Assembly (NCBI GenBank): GCA_030028905.1
Contig: JALDYZ010000023.1
Coordinates: forward strand, 1 to 48,379
Length of the DNA stretch: 48,379 nt
Direction: 5' to 3'
From: Ferirhizobium litorale
Lineage (GTDB): Bacteria > Pseudomonadota > Alphaproteobacteria > Rhizobiales > Rhizobiaceae
Below are positions 8,235-16,778 of the stretch, piece by piece (position 1 is the first letter of the stretch; every line of letters starts with the position of its first letter). The position numbers and the translations under genes were made by a program. Below the pieces are notes generated by a model that saw only the letters and a list, made by a program, of their open reading frames with translations, had not been told where the DNA came from and did not search any database.

Positions 8235-8315
8235 ATCGAAGCCGTGTTCAATGGGTTGGCGGATCCGAGAGCAGGGCCTCGGACCTCGGCATGGGCAAAC
8301 CCCTCAGGTGGCTCA

Positions 8316-9280
8316 TCACAGTGGGTCATGCGGCACAGTCAGGGCGATCTTTCCGAAGCTACCTCCAGCTTCCATTAAAGCGTGTGCCTGCGCGGCTTCA
8401 GAAAGAGGGAAGGTCTGTCCGACCACTGGGCAATTGACCGTCCTTGAACATCGGAAGAGCATTGTCGACAAAGCGACGCACCATCTCTCGCTTTTCCTCT
8501 GCACTGCGGGATTTCATAACCGTTCCGATGAGACGGAGATGGTTGTGGAGCACCAGCGCCAGAGGGATCTCAACGTCATCTCGGCCGCTCAGCAAACCAA
8601 CTTGCACGAGACGTCCGCCTGGCGCAAGGCTGCGCAGATTGCGGGGGAGATAATCGCCGCCAACGATCGCCCCTGCCGTCGGTGGCATCTCGGAAACCGC
8701 GTTCGAAATCTTGCGAACGGTAGTCAAACACGGCTTGCGCACCCAGCGCCCCGACCTCGCTACGGCGGGCCGCGGCGGCCGTGGCAAAGACATTCGCACC
8801 GAGCGCGCGCGCGATCTGGACAGCCGAAGAGCCAACACCACCCGCGGCCGCATGGATGAGGACTGCATCGCCTCTGTGTGTTTGACCAAGATGAGCGACG
8901 GCTTCCCATGCGGTCACGAAGGATTCCATGATCGCAGCCGCCTCCACATAGCCAAGGTCTTCAGGAATGCGAACGGCCATGCGGTGATCGACACGGGCGT
9001 ATTCCGCATAGGCACCACCGCCAACAATTAGCCATGATTCGGTCTCCTTTACAGAAGCCGGTCGCATCGCCGCCAAATGCAACCACTTCGCCCGCCAGTT
9101 CCAGCCCCAGCAGGCTGCTCTCTTCCCGTAGTAGCCCTGCCGCTGCAACAGATCGGCGCGGTTGACACCTGCCGCCATTACTTTCACCAGAAGATCGCCT
9201 GGTCGCATCTCCGGTTTGGTTACATCGGCGAGGCGGAGAACATCCGCCTCGCCAAACAGATCATAAACGATGGCCTTCAC
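8316..9280 (-). pseudogene. NAD(P)H:quinone oxidoreductase (zinc-independent MDR family), multiply frameshifted
   Basis: The remains of a quinone oxidoreductase are readable across three frames. A GTG start at 9280 with an AAGGAG ribosome binding site leads into KAIVYDLFGEADVLRL and the AGVNRADLLQRQGYY motif. A frameshift then puts LLGLELAGEVVAFGGDATGF in another frame before GGGAYAEYARVDHRMAV returns to the first. The Rossmann motif HAAAGGVGSSAVQIARALGA is intact. A small deletion near ATDGRG shifts the frame again to GGDYLPRNLRSLAPGGRLVQVG, and a last shift precedes AQAHALMEAGGSFGKI. With at least four lesions it cannot make the full enzyme. It starts one base after the SRPBCC-like gene stop, so the two were probably co-transcribed. 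Confidence 0.88.
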
Positions 9281-9281
9281 T

Positions 9282-9824
9282 CTAGTTTCTCCTTGCCTGC
9301 GCCTTGCGGGCGATGCTGGCCGCAAAGAGAGGGGTCTCGCGCATATTGTGATCGCCACCCGCTGCCTGACGGGCTTCTGCGGCCTGCTCGAAGGTTTGCC
9401 CATGCTGTTCGATGAACGACATGAAGGCGTCCGTTGGGTGTGAAGTCACGCGGTTGGTGTAACGGGTGCGACCACCTTCGATCGGTTCAGCAATCAGTTC
9501 CCAAACGACGTTCACCTGAGTGCGTCCGGCGGGTGTGAAGACGTCGGAGATTGAGTTCATCCGGCAGTATGAGGGAGTGGCCGATTCTGCAACGTAGTGT
9601 TGGATCACAAGGCCCGTCCCGATCATCTCGACATTGATCGACATGCGCCGGCCGTCGTCGGTGGTGGTCGTGCCGGCGGAAATATGGTCTGGAGCGCAGC
9701 AGCGCTGGTATTCCGCCTCCGGCAAATTGAACAACCAGTCGGCAATATCGACCTTCTCAAACGGAACGTCGATTTCCGTTGAATAGGCGGACTGGGAGAG
9801 GATCGTGTCGATCAGGACTTGCAT
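9282..9824 (-). CDS. SRPBCC-like hypothetical protein
   Basis: Protein of 180 residues from the ATG at 9824, which has an AAAGGA ribosome binding site; an earlier in-frame ATG at 9875 lacks one. The alternating strand pattern (STEIDVPFEKVDIADWLFNLPEAEYQ, RTQVNVVWELIAEPIEGGRTRYTNRVTSHPTDAF) looks like a polyketide-cyclase/SRPBCC ligand-binding fold, where the second stretch resembles the usual strand-plus-C-terminal-helix region. That call is from pattern only. It lies immediately upstream of the decayed quinone oxidoreductase, so it may once have served the same redox pathway. Confidence 0.6.
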   Translation of the reverse strand: MQVLIDTILSQSAYSTEIDVPFEKVDIADWLFNLPEAEYQRCCAPDHISAGTTTTDDGRRMSINVEMIGTGLVIQHYVAESATPSYCRMNSISDVFTPAGRTQVNVVWELIAEPIEGGRTRYTNRVTSHPTDAFMSFIEQHGQTFEQAAEARQAAGGDHNMRETPLFAASIARKAQARRN

Positions 9825-10125
9825 GATTTTTCCTTTCGGTGCGGTAGGTCCATCGTCGGCTATCGCCGGTGGCATAGCTACTGGGATTCAGGGTAATCAC
9901 GCCGAGATTGGCGTGGGGTGATCGGGTTCTCGGCGAGCAAGGCGGATGCGCCCCGCACGACGACGAGAGTGGCGGCGGACATGGCCGGTCTCAACTATTC
10001 CTATGGTTCCAGGACCTATCCCTTGGTCCAGCGCGACCGGCGTTCTGACGAGGAAGAAATTGCATCCGCTTGCGGCAGGCAATAAGCCGTATTCTCCTGC
10101 AAACGGTTTTGCGCGGAATGCAAAG

Positions 10126-10345
10126 ATGAAACCCTATTTCGCGGTGTTTCTGTCCACCTTCGTCGATGTCGTGCGCACCGGAAGCTTTTCCGCGGCCGCG
10201 CGAAGGCGGGCAATGACGCCGTCTGCAGTCGTACGCCAGATCGATGCGCTTTAGCAGGATCTCGGTGTTGCCTTGCTGGCGCGGTCCACCCGGGCGCTGG
10301 CGTTGACGGATGCTGGTCATAGACTCCACGAACGTGCGCTTCGTC
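10126..10345 (+). pseudogene. LysR-family regulator, N-terminal fragment with a nonsense codon
   Basis: The reading frame from ATG 10126 encodes a LysR-type helix-turn-helix (FVDVVRTGSFSAAARRRAMTPSAVVRQIDAL), then a TAG at 10252-10254 where the family normally has a glutamate codon, and continues in frame with QDLGVALLARSTRALALTDAGHRL. The match stops around 10345, close to the 3' end of the recombinase gene. It is therefore a truncated and nonsense-mutated regulator. It is divergent from the SRPBCC/oxidoreductase pair and was probably their regulator. Confidence 0.85.
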
Positions 10346-10389
10346 GCCGGGTGCCTTTGCTTGCTACTGCCGCGCGGCAGGGGAGGGCT

Positions 10390-11472
10390 CTACAGCCCTG
10401 CTGCCTTGGTGAGATTGACCCGAAAGCGGTCGCGCCGGCGCTGGTATTTTCGGGTCATTTCGGCTGAGGCATGGCCGAGCTGTTTTTGCACATGCCGTTC
10501 GTCGACTTCCGCCGAGGAGGCGAGGCCGGCGCGCAGCGAATGGCCGGAGAATTTTTGCGCCCGTTCGCCTTCGGTGAGATCGCCGCGCACGCCGGCGGCC
10601 AGCGCCGTGCGCTTGACCAGCCGGGCGATCTCCTGGTCGTTGAGGCGATCCGGACCCACATCCTTGCCCTGGCCGCGCACACGACGGAAGAGGGGACCCT
10701 TGATGATTTTCGCGAATTTTATCCAGGTTTCGACCGCATAGACCGGGCAGGTGGTGTCGGAGGAGCCGCGGCCGACCTCGACCTCGCGCCAGCCGGTCTT
10801 GCCGCGCAGGGTCAGCAGCAGGCCCTTGTCGAGGACCTCGATCCAGCCGCGACCGTCTTCTGTCTGGTCGCGGCCGCAATCGAGCCCGACGATCTCCGAG
10901 CGGCGCAACCCGCCGGCAAAACCGAGGAGCAGCATGGCGCGGTCGCGCAGGCCACGCAGCGTTCCACGATCGAGGGTCTCGAGCATGGCGATCAGGTCCT
11001 CGGGGAGGATCGCGTCCTTCTGCAGCGGCGGGGCGGCGTGCCTGTTGCGGATGCCGGCGAGCACGGTGGCGATGGCGCGATCCTTGCGATCGAGTTTTTG
11101 GCCGCGCTGAACATAATTCCAACAGATCGCCGACAGCCGCCGCTCGATGGTGGAAACGGAACTCCCCTTCAATCCGCGCCGCCCGGCGGTGACACCGTCA
11201 CTCCCTGACGCGCATGCGGTGATGTAGAGCCCGACCACCAGCGGATCCGGGGGGAGGGGAGAGAGGTTTTGGCGACGGCACCAGGCGGAAAAGTGCCGCC
11301 AGTCGCTGGCATAGGCCTTGCGGGTGTTGGCGGAACTGGCGGCCTCGACGTAGTTACGGGCGCGATCGGTGAGGTCCCGGAGATGGGCAGGCAGGCCGGG
11401 CGGCACCGGCAGCGGGGCAGGAGAGGGGAGGATTTCGGGCAGGCCGTTATCGGCAGCAGTGTTGTCAGTCAT
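10390..11472 (-). CDS. tyrosine recombinase / site-specific integrase
   Basis: This 360-residue protein from ATG 11472 is a tyrosine recombinase. An N-terminal SAM-like core-binding domain (ANTRKAYASDWRHFSAWCRRQ, about residues 40-60) precedes the catalytic domain with the first Arg in GGLRRSEIVGL, the HSLRAGLASSA box (H-x-x-R), the LGHAS motif and the nucleophile in EMTRKYQRR. The order and spacing are intact. It is four bases from the vapC stop codon, in the same orientation. Its 3' end abuts the broken LysR gene, so this module may have landed there. Stand-alone integrases of this type are common on rhizobial plasmids, and a resolvase role is possible. Confidence 0.9.
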   Translation of the reverse strand: MTDNTAADNGLPEILPSPAPLPVPPGLPAHLRDLTDRARNYVEAASSANTRKAYASDWRHFSAWCRRQNLSPLPPDPLVVGLYITACASGSDGVTAGRRGLKGSSVSTIERRLSAICWNYVQRGQKLDRKDRAIATVLAGIRNRHAAPPLQKDAILPEDLIAMLETLDRGTLRGLRDRAMLLLGFAGGLRRSEIVGLDCGRDQTEDGRGWIEVLDKGLLLTLRGKTGWREVEVGRGSSDTTCPVYAVETWIKFAKIIKGPLFRRVRGQGKDVGPDRLNDQEIARLVKRTALAAGVRGDLTEGERAQKFSGHSLRAGLASSAEVDERHVQKQLGHASAEMTRKYQRRRDRFRVNLTKAAGL

Positions 11473-11474
11473 CG

Positions 11475-11861
11475 CTATGCCGCCTCGACATCGGTTTGGG
11501 AAAAGTCGTTGCCGATAAACAGCAACGGTTCGTCGGCGCGTTTTGCCAGGGCGTAGGACAGGCAGTCGGCGAAATTCAGCGCCGCTGGATGTCGTCCCTT
11601 GCCATAGGTCAGCCAGGCCTGGGTCGCGAGGTCCACCAGATCGGCGTCGACGGCAATGACATCGGCGGCAATCCTGCTCAGCCACAGATCGATCTCGGCC
11701 AGCGCATGTTCGCCGCGGCGACTGACCAGAACCATGCGCGCCTCGAGCACGCAGGTTGCCGGGATGAGGCGAACGGGGTCGGCGACCACAGCGTGCTCAA
11801 GGACGGCGGCCTGAGGCTCGTTGCGCAGGATCGCGACGATGGCGGAGGTGTCGATCACCAT
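11475..11861 (-). CDS. vapC: VapC-type PIN-domain toxin
   Basis: PIN-domain ribonuclease of 128 residues. The N-terminus MVIDTSAIVAILRNEP supplies the first catalytic Asp. Conserved acidic positions follow in TCVLEARMVL, in DVIAVDADLVDLA and in NFADCLSYALAK, with the C-terminal LLFIGNDFSQTDV typical of VapC. Its start overlaps the stop codon of the upstream antitoxin by one base, so the genes are translationally coupled. As a toxin-antitoxin pair on a plasmid it probably acts as an addiction module. Confidence 0.93.
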   Translation of the reverse strand: MVIDTSAIVAILRNEPQAAVLEHAVVADPVRLIPATCVLEARMVLVSRRGEHALAEIDLWLSRIAADVIAVDADLVDLATQAWLTYGKGRHPAALNFADCLSYALAKRADEPLLFIGNDFSQTDVEAA

Positions 11862-12118
11862 CAGTTGGGTATGCCGTGTTCGTCGTAGCCGATGATCTCG
11901 TCATCGCTGCGGCGATCAAGTTCTGGCAAACTTGCCACCCGCTCGCGAATTGCCCGCATTTCCGCAAGCAGTCGGTCTTGTGCGGCGCCACCGTAACCCA
12001 GACGATGCAGGCGCTCGGTCAATGCCTCGTGGATGGCTGCGGTCTTGCTGATTCCGCGGCGACGCGCGAGTTCGTCGATCAGCGCCACGGTTGCCGGATT
12101 TTTGATGTTGAGAGACAT
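11861..12118 (-). CDS. vapB: VapB-type antitoxin
   Basis: From the ATG at 12118 the protein is 85 residues and begins MSLNIKNPATVALIDELARRRG, the ribbon-helix-helix start of Rhizobiales VapB-type antitoxins (PSK_trans_fac family). The helical C-terminal part, with AEMRAIRERVASLPELDRRSDDEIIGYDEHGIPN-like ending split over about 35 residues, would bind and neutralise VapC. A longer in-frame start exists but lies inside the operator-like repeats, so I reject it. Two direct repeats upstream are candidate autoregulatory sites. Confidence 0.92.
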   Translation of the reverse strand: MSLNIKNPATVALIDELARRRGISKTAAIHEALTERLHRLGYGGAAQDRLLAEMRAIRERVASLPELDRRSDDEIIGYDEHGIPN

Positions 12119-12133
12119 GAGAGATCCGAAGTT

Positions 12134-12161
12134 TCTACCATTTGCGAAGAATCTACCATTT
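12134..12161. promoter_or_regulatory. paired direct repeats upstream of vapB
   Basis: TCTACCATTT occurs at 12134-12143 and again at 12152-12161, 18 bases apart, within 45 bases of the vapB start. The spacing of just under two helical turns suits cooperative binding by the antitoxin/toxin complex, the usual autoregulation of such loci. Confidence 0.55.
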
Positions 12162-12394
12162 CGTCCAGTTTGGATCAATGATTGAGTGCGGATGTCGACG
12201 ACAAAGACACCGAAATGGGGCCTCTGGTGATGAAAACCGCACGAGATCGGCCATTCTCTCTATAAAGAACAAAACGAACGATAATGCAAACTTATCGATC
12301 GTTTTGGAATGCCGACAGCGGCGGCGGTTGTCATGCGAAAGGAGGCAAAAAGCGCCGTGTAGCCTGTTTGTCGGCGGGTCCTTTACTATCCATT

Positions 12395-13119
12395 GCATCC
12401 TAAACTTAACGTTTTCCCGCCGAGGTGATCGCTCCTGCCGTTCGGCTGTATTTCCGCTTTTCTCTCAGCCTGCGGATGGTCGAGGACATGCTGGCTGCCC
12501 GCGGGATCATTGTCTCTCATCAAACGATCCGACTATGGGCGGAGAAGTTCGGCCGAGCCTTCGCCAACGACATCGGCCGTCGCTCGGTCGAAAGCTTGGT
12601 GACAAGTGGCACCTCGACGAGGTGGTCATCACCCTACCGGCAAAAGGTACTGGCTCTGGCGTGCCGTCGATCAGGACGGCTTCGTTCTGGACGTTCTCGT
12701 GCAAAGCCGCCGAAATGCAAAGGCGGCAAAGCGCCTGATGCGGAAGCTCTTGAAGGACCAGGGACAGCCGCCACGGGTAATGATTACCTTCGATCCTACG
12801 ACGCCGCGAAGCGAGACGTCATGCCTGGCGTCGAGCACCGCTCGCATAAGGGCCTCAACAATCGGGCGGAGAATCTCACCAGCCAACCCGGCGACGGGAG
12901 CGGACCATGAAACGCATCAAGTCGCAGCGACAATTACAGCGTTTCGTCTCCCTCCATGACCCGGTTGCCAACCTCTTTCATATCCCTCGCCACGACATTC
13001 TCTCCAGCCATCATCGCGAACTGCGAGACGCACAGATGCGCTTGCGGTCGGAAATCGCTCGCGTCTGAGCGACAAACCATCGTGATAATCGTCGCCAATC
13101 GCGATTAAGTTTACGATGC
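12395..13119 (+). mobile_element. degraded IS6-family element
   Basis: Terminal inverted repeats remain as GCATCCTAAACTTAAC (12395-12410) and ATTAAGTTTACGATGC (13104-13119). The transposase between them resembles the intact IS6 copy at 41702-42521 but is broken. The first about 30 codons are missing, the frame shifts after FANDIGRRSV and again near VITLP, and bases are lost in the DKLRSYGAAKR region; the end MKRIKSQRQLQRFVSLHDPVANLF is still readable. It is a dead copy. Confidence 0.88.
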
Positions 13120-13318
13120 CCCTGCAAGTGTCTTGGCACACCAACATGCCAAAAAGCCGAAGCTGGGAGATCTGGCGAGCACTAGCCTTGTCAACGACTG
13201 CGCGAATGCGCGTCGACCTTCCTTCACCGCTCTCAGGCTGATACAAGTATGTCGGCGCAAGGAACAAGAGTAGAGGCTTGGCGTTAGTACCTACGCGCCA
13301 ATCCTTTGCGAGGCATTG

Positions 13319-14647
13319 ATGAGCATAGCCTTTGGGCAAACCTCCATCGTCATGGCCGTGGCGGCGGCACTCATGGTCAGTTGCGCCGCGAACAAGACGC
13401 AGGACGCGTCTGGGACGATTGGCTACGGCTCAAATCCCACTTTGCCAAAACCGCAGCCTACCTTGATCCCCACCGTTAATATCGCAGCGGCGAAGGGGTG
13501 GCCGAGGGACGCGATGCCCATCCCCGCAAAGGGACTGAAGGTCAACGCATTTGCGGCTAATCTCGAGCATCCGCGCTGGCTCTATGTCCTCCCCAACGGC
13601 GATGTGCTGGTCGCGGAAACCAATGCACCCGCCGAGCATGACGAAGGGTTCAGCCTCAAGAAATTCCTCATGGGGATTACGATGAAACGCGCTGGGGCCG
13701 CCACGGAAAGCGCCAATCGCATAACCATTTTGCGCGACACGGACGGAGACGGCGTGGCCGATTTGCGCAACGTGTTTGTCGAAGGCCTCAACTCGCCTTT
13801 TGGAATGACGCTCTCACAGGGAATGCTCTACATTGCCAACACCGACGCGCTGGTCGCTTTTCCGTATTCCAGTGGCCAGACCCGGGTTACTGCTCAACCT
13901 GAAAAGTTCGTCGATCTGCCAGCCGGAAGGCTGAACCACCACTGGACCAAGGACGTGATTGCGAGTCCGGACGGAGGCAAACTCTATGTAACCGTCGGAT
14001 CCAATAGCAATGTTGGTGAAAATGGAATGGAAGCCGAAAAGGATCGCGCCGCTGTCCTCGAAGTGGACAAGGCGAGCCGCCGTACACGAGTCTTCGCGTC
14101 AGGACTTCGCAATCCCAACGGCCTATCATGGAACCCTGAAAACGGCGAACTTTGGGTCGCAGTCAACGAGCGCGATGAACTCGGCGATGATCTCGTGCCG
14201 GACTTTATGACCTCAGTCCGCGACGGCGCTTTCTATGGCTGGCCTTACAGCTACTTCGGTCAACACGTTGATCAGCGGGTAAAGCCTCCGCGTCCGGATC
14301 TGGTCGCTAAAACAATCAAGCCGGACTATGCACTGGGTGCGCATACGGCATCGCTCGGACTAACCTTTTCGACCGGCTCGTCACTCGGGCCGAACTATGC
14401 CAATGGCGCGTTTGTGGGCCAACATGGTTCGTGGAACAGAGGCGTTCGCAGTGGCTACAAAGTAATCTTCGTTCCTTTTCGGAACGGGAAGCCCGAAGGG
14501 CTACCACAAGATGTGCTCACCGGCTTTATTGGTCGCGATGACAAGGCGATGGGCCGGCCCGTCGGCGTTGCACTGGACAAGACAGGGTCTCTGCTTGTGG
14601 CCGATGATGTGGGCAACGTCATCTGGCGGGTAAGCCGCGAACAATAG
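13319..14647 (+). CDS. sorbosone-dehydrogenase-like PQQ-family lipoprotein
   Basis: Protein of about 442 residues. The N-terminus has a lipoprotein signal with an LMVSC lipobox near residue 22. The body is a six-bladed beta-propeller of the soluble PQQ sugar/aldose dehydrogenase and L-sorbosone dehydrogenase family: [91 protein letters not shown] and [14 protein letters not shown]. Such enzymes oxidise sugars or aldehydes in the periplasm and pass electrons to the respiratory chain. ATG 13319 is preferred to the TTG just before it. It stands alone between IS debris and a DUF982 gene. Confidence 0.88.
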   Translation: MSIAFGQTSIVMAVAAALMVSCAANKTQDASGTIGYGSNPTLPKPQPTLIPTVNIAAAKGWPRDAMPIPAKGLKVNAFAANLEHPRWLYVLPNGDVLVAETNAPAEHDEGFSLKKFLMGITMKRAGAATESANRITILRDTDGDGVADLRNVFVEGLNSPFGMTLSQGMLYIANTDALVAFPYSSGQTRVTAQPEKFVDLPAGRLNHHWTKDVIASPDGGKLYVTVGSNSNVGENGMEAEKDRAAVLEVDKASRRTRVFASGLRNPNGLSWNPENGELWVAVNERDELGDDLVPDFMTSVRDGAFYGWPYSYFGQHVDQRVKPPRPDLVAKTIKPDYALGAHTASLGLTFSTGSSLGPNYANGAFVGQHGSWNRGVRSGYKVIFVPFRNGKPEGLPQDVLTGFIGRDDKAMGRPVGVALDKTGSLLVADDVGNVIWRVSREQ

Positions 14648-15034
14648 TTGAAACATCAACATTTGGATTGATCGAGGGGCCTGACTCGAGAGGCGGCAAG
14701 GTCGGGCCTTCAATGCTGCAACGGCAGGACCCGGCTGAAGAGGGACAGATTTCGTCCCATGTCGAAGAAAGGTAAGCGCCAAACCGAGGCCGTTCAGGGT
14801 GTGTAGTTCCACGGCATGAGTGCGTCGATTTTGGAATGCCTTCTCGGTGGCGCTCAAAGGTAGCAGCCCCACGTATGCATCCCTGCAGGCCTTGTAGACG
14901 ACTCCGAAAACCATATCCCGCCGATCCTCCGGCCACTCGTCGAGGAAGTCAAATGCGTCTTCAACGCCGGCAACCTCCTGAATGTGTTGTTTCCTTCTAC
15001 CGAAGATGGGGGACGCAAACAGCATTCCCGCCAT
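14501..15034 (-). CDS. DUF982-like protein with an aberrant C-terminus
   Basis: The ATG at 15034 has a strong AGGAGG ribosome binding site. Residues 1 to about 70 match the pattern of DUF982 proteins common in Rhizobiales: [46 protein letters not shown]. Members are usually 80-100 residues. After about residue 70 the reading departs from the pattern and runs on for some 100 residues, the last part antisense to the 3' end of the dehydrogenase gene. I suspect a frameshift near 14815 has replaced the native end. The function of DUF982 is unknown. Confidence 0.7.
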   Translation of the reverse strand: MAGMLFASPIFGRRKQHIQEVAGVEDAFDFLDEWPEDRRDMVFGVVYKACRDAYVGLLPLSATEKAFQNRRTHAVELHTLNGLGLALTFLRHGTKSVPLQPGPAVAALKARPCRLSSQAPRSIQMLMFQLLFAAYPPDDVAHIIGHKQRPCLVQCNADGPAHRLVIATNKAGEHILW

Positions 15035-15239
15035 TTCTACCTCCTATCTGGAATTGATAGACGCAAAAAATTTGGGAAGTTTGTTTTGTCGTGTCAAGCG
15101 TCGAGCCGGACTTGAAAAAAGTGGCCGTGTGATTAAATTTTCGACCAGCGGGGGCTGGCGGCTGACCTGCTTTGCGATCCGACTCCCGCATGATGTTCAG
15201 TCTTCTCGACTTCTCGCCTAGTGGCCGATGGAGGGTTAG

Positions 15240-15536
15240 ATGGTCATGGTGTTTACGACAAGCCACGCCGATGTGGATCTAAAACAAGCGCATTGCAGGT
15301 GGCGCTTGCAGTCCGCGGTGAAGAATGCACTGGAAGATGCGAAATGGCTCGACGCATCCGATATCGAGGTAAGGGTGCTTGGCAACTTCGTGGTGCTGGA
15401 TGGTTATGTTGACTCGCGAGCCGATGTTGTGCGGGCAGCAGAGCTGGCTGAAAAGCTGGCGGGAAAGGGCCGTGTACTGAACCGCATTCTTGTGCGGTGG
15501 CATGGGCTTCTGGATCAATCTTCGACAAAATCATAG
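15240..15536 (+). CDS. small BON-domain protein
   Basis: A 98-residue protein with one BON-like domain (about residues 18-85: LQSAVKNALEDAKWLDASDIEVRV, GNFVVLDGYVDSRADVVRAAELAEKLAG, RVLNRILV). BON domains bind membranes or other ligands and occur in OsmY-like stress proteins. There is no signal peptide, which is unusual for OsmY-type proteins but common in rhizobial single-BON proteins. GGAGGG precedes the start. A second BON protein is encoded at 28032-28310. Confidence 0.82.
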   Translation: MVMVFTTSHADVDLKQAHCRWRLQSAVKNALEDAKWLDASDIEVRVLGNFVVLDGYVDSRADVVRAAELAEKLAGKGRVLNRILVRWHGLLDQSSTKS

Positions 15537-15572
15537 TTGTTGGCGGATCGTGACGAGCAGGGATAAGAGGCC

Positions 15573-16226
15573 CTAGTGCAAGCCACCCCGGACGAAGGCT
15601 GGCACACCGCCAAAGAACTCCAGCGCCTGGATATGGCATTCAATCCAGTCGGGTAGTGTCTCACTCCAGCGCGCCTGCGCGAACGAAAGGCTGGACGCTC
15701 CCAGAACCGCCACGAACAGGTGGGCCTGCCGTGTCTTGCCGGACAACCGATCAACAACCACCGTGAGCGTGTCGCCGGCATAGTCGACGAACAGCTTGTC
15801 GCCGGCCGCCTGGTCCTGCCGCATCGTCACAGGCAGCTTCATCGCCCAGCCGCGGTAAAGGTCACAGTGCCAACTGTAACGATAGCCGTCCGGATGTCGG
15901 CTGATGTATTCGTCCCAAAGGATTTGCAGCGTCATGTGCTTACGCTTCAATTCCCGATGGACCAGCGCCCAATCCGGCTCAGGGCTCCTACGGTGCCCTG
16001 TCTTCGTCCCGGCCGCTTTGTAAAGCGCCCGCTCCAGGACGGCATCGCTGACATCGTCACCCAAAGGCCACGATAGCTCCGCGATGGTCGCACGTCGCAG
16101 CGTCTCGCGCACCGTTGAGGGCGCGGCTCCAACCCGGATCGCAATCGACTTGTGACCAAGTCCTTGCTCGAAGCGATATCTCAATATCTCGCGGACACGC
16201 CGCATCTCTAGTCTCTCCGCAGGCAT
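15573..16226 (-). pseudogene. IS21-family transposase IstA, truncated
   Basis: The 217-residue ORF is the N-terminal half of an IstA transposase: a helix-turn-helix (REILRYRFEQGLGHKSIAIRVGAAPSTVRETL), the KHMTLQILWDEYISRHPDGYRYSWHCDLYRGW segment, and the start of the DDE domain (GDKLFVDYAGDTL, the first D) up to ALEFFGGVPAFV. The rest of the catalytic domain, with the second D and the E, and all of istB are missing. The 24-bp repeats upstream at 16303-16397 are its terminal binding sites. Confidence 0.9.
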
Positions 16227-16302
16227 CCCGTTCCTTCCTCGTCACCGTCGAAGGAAGAAACTTCACACCAGCAGAACACCCACGCCAGATGCCTCACCAC
16301 GG

Positions 16303-16397
16303 GGGCGGCATCATCTCGGAATCAGGGGGCGACTATTTCTCGGAATCGGGGGGCGAGATCATTGCGGAATCAGGGGGCGGATTGCCTCGGAATTTGC
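16303..16397. repeat. 24-bp tandem repeats, IS21-type terminus
   Basis: CGGAATC(A/G)GGGGGCG recurs at 16317, 16341 and 16365, with a partial copy at 16388, giving a period of 24, 24 and 23 bases. A leading GGGGGCGGCATCATCT makes a further half unit. IS21 elements carry such multiple transposase binding sites at their ends; this array belongs to the truncated istA next to it. Confidence 0.75.
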
Positions 16398-16419
16398 AAA
16401 AGGTCGGCCAGCTTACAAT

Positions 16420-16585
16420 GGAACTGGACGCGGTGAAAAAAACTCCGCGCCAGCATCCCGTGAGCGACAGCCAGAAATCCTTCATCATCACCGGCCCCAA
16501 GCCTGCTCTGTCGCGCTCATCGAGGATATCCAAGACGAACTGCCTTGTTATGGGTATCGGCGGGTGACGTATGAGCTTCATCGAA
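16420..16585 (+). pseudogene. IS3-family orfB remnant
   Basis: A short readable stretch around 16511-16585 encodes ALIEDIQDELPCYGYRRVTYELHR, the GYRRV-type segment that precedes the catalytic domain of IS3 orfB transposases. Upstream sequence from about 16420 may be the orfB beginning. Nothing of the DDE domain follows. It is a fragment cut between the IS21 debris and the esterase gene. Confidence 0.6.
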
Positions 16586-16778
16586 GGCGACGTGACGCCG
16601 CTGACAGGACGATGTCTGCTTTCAGGCAGGCCGATGATTTGCCTTTATGACCGACATGCGACGATGCGACGCGTAGCAGACGAAGGAAAAATTCCGGAAC
16701 TATGTAGCAGATGCAACCAGCCGCTTACCGCCCGGCGGCAGCTTCGCGCCCACGAACGGATTAGCCTCAACCTGGCTG

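Noticed and set aside
10471..11208. A 245-residue plus-strand ORF
   Set aside because: Antisense to the tyrosine recombinase, whose catalytic motifs are complete.
16303..16397. The 24-bp tandem repeats as a possible CRISPR array
   Set aside because: Period of 24 with almost no spacer, and the repeats sit next to a truncated istA gene, as expected for IS21 terminal binding sites.
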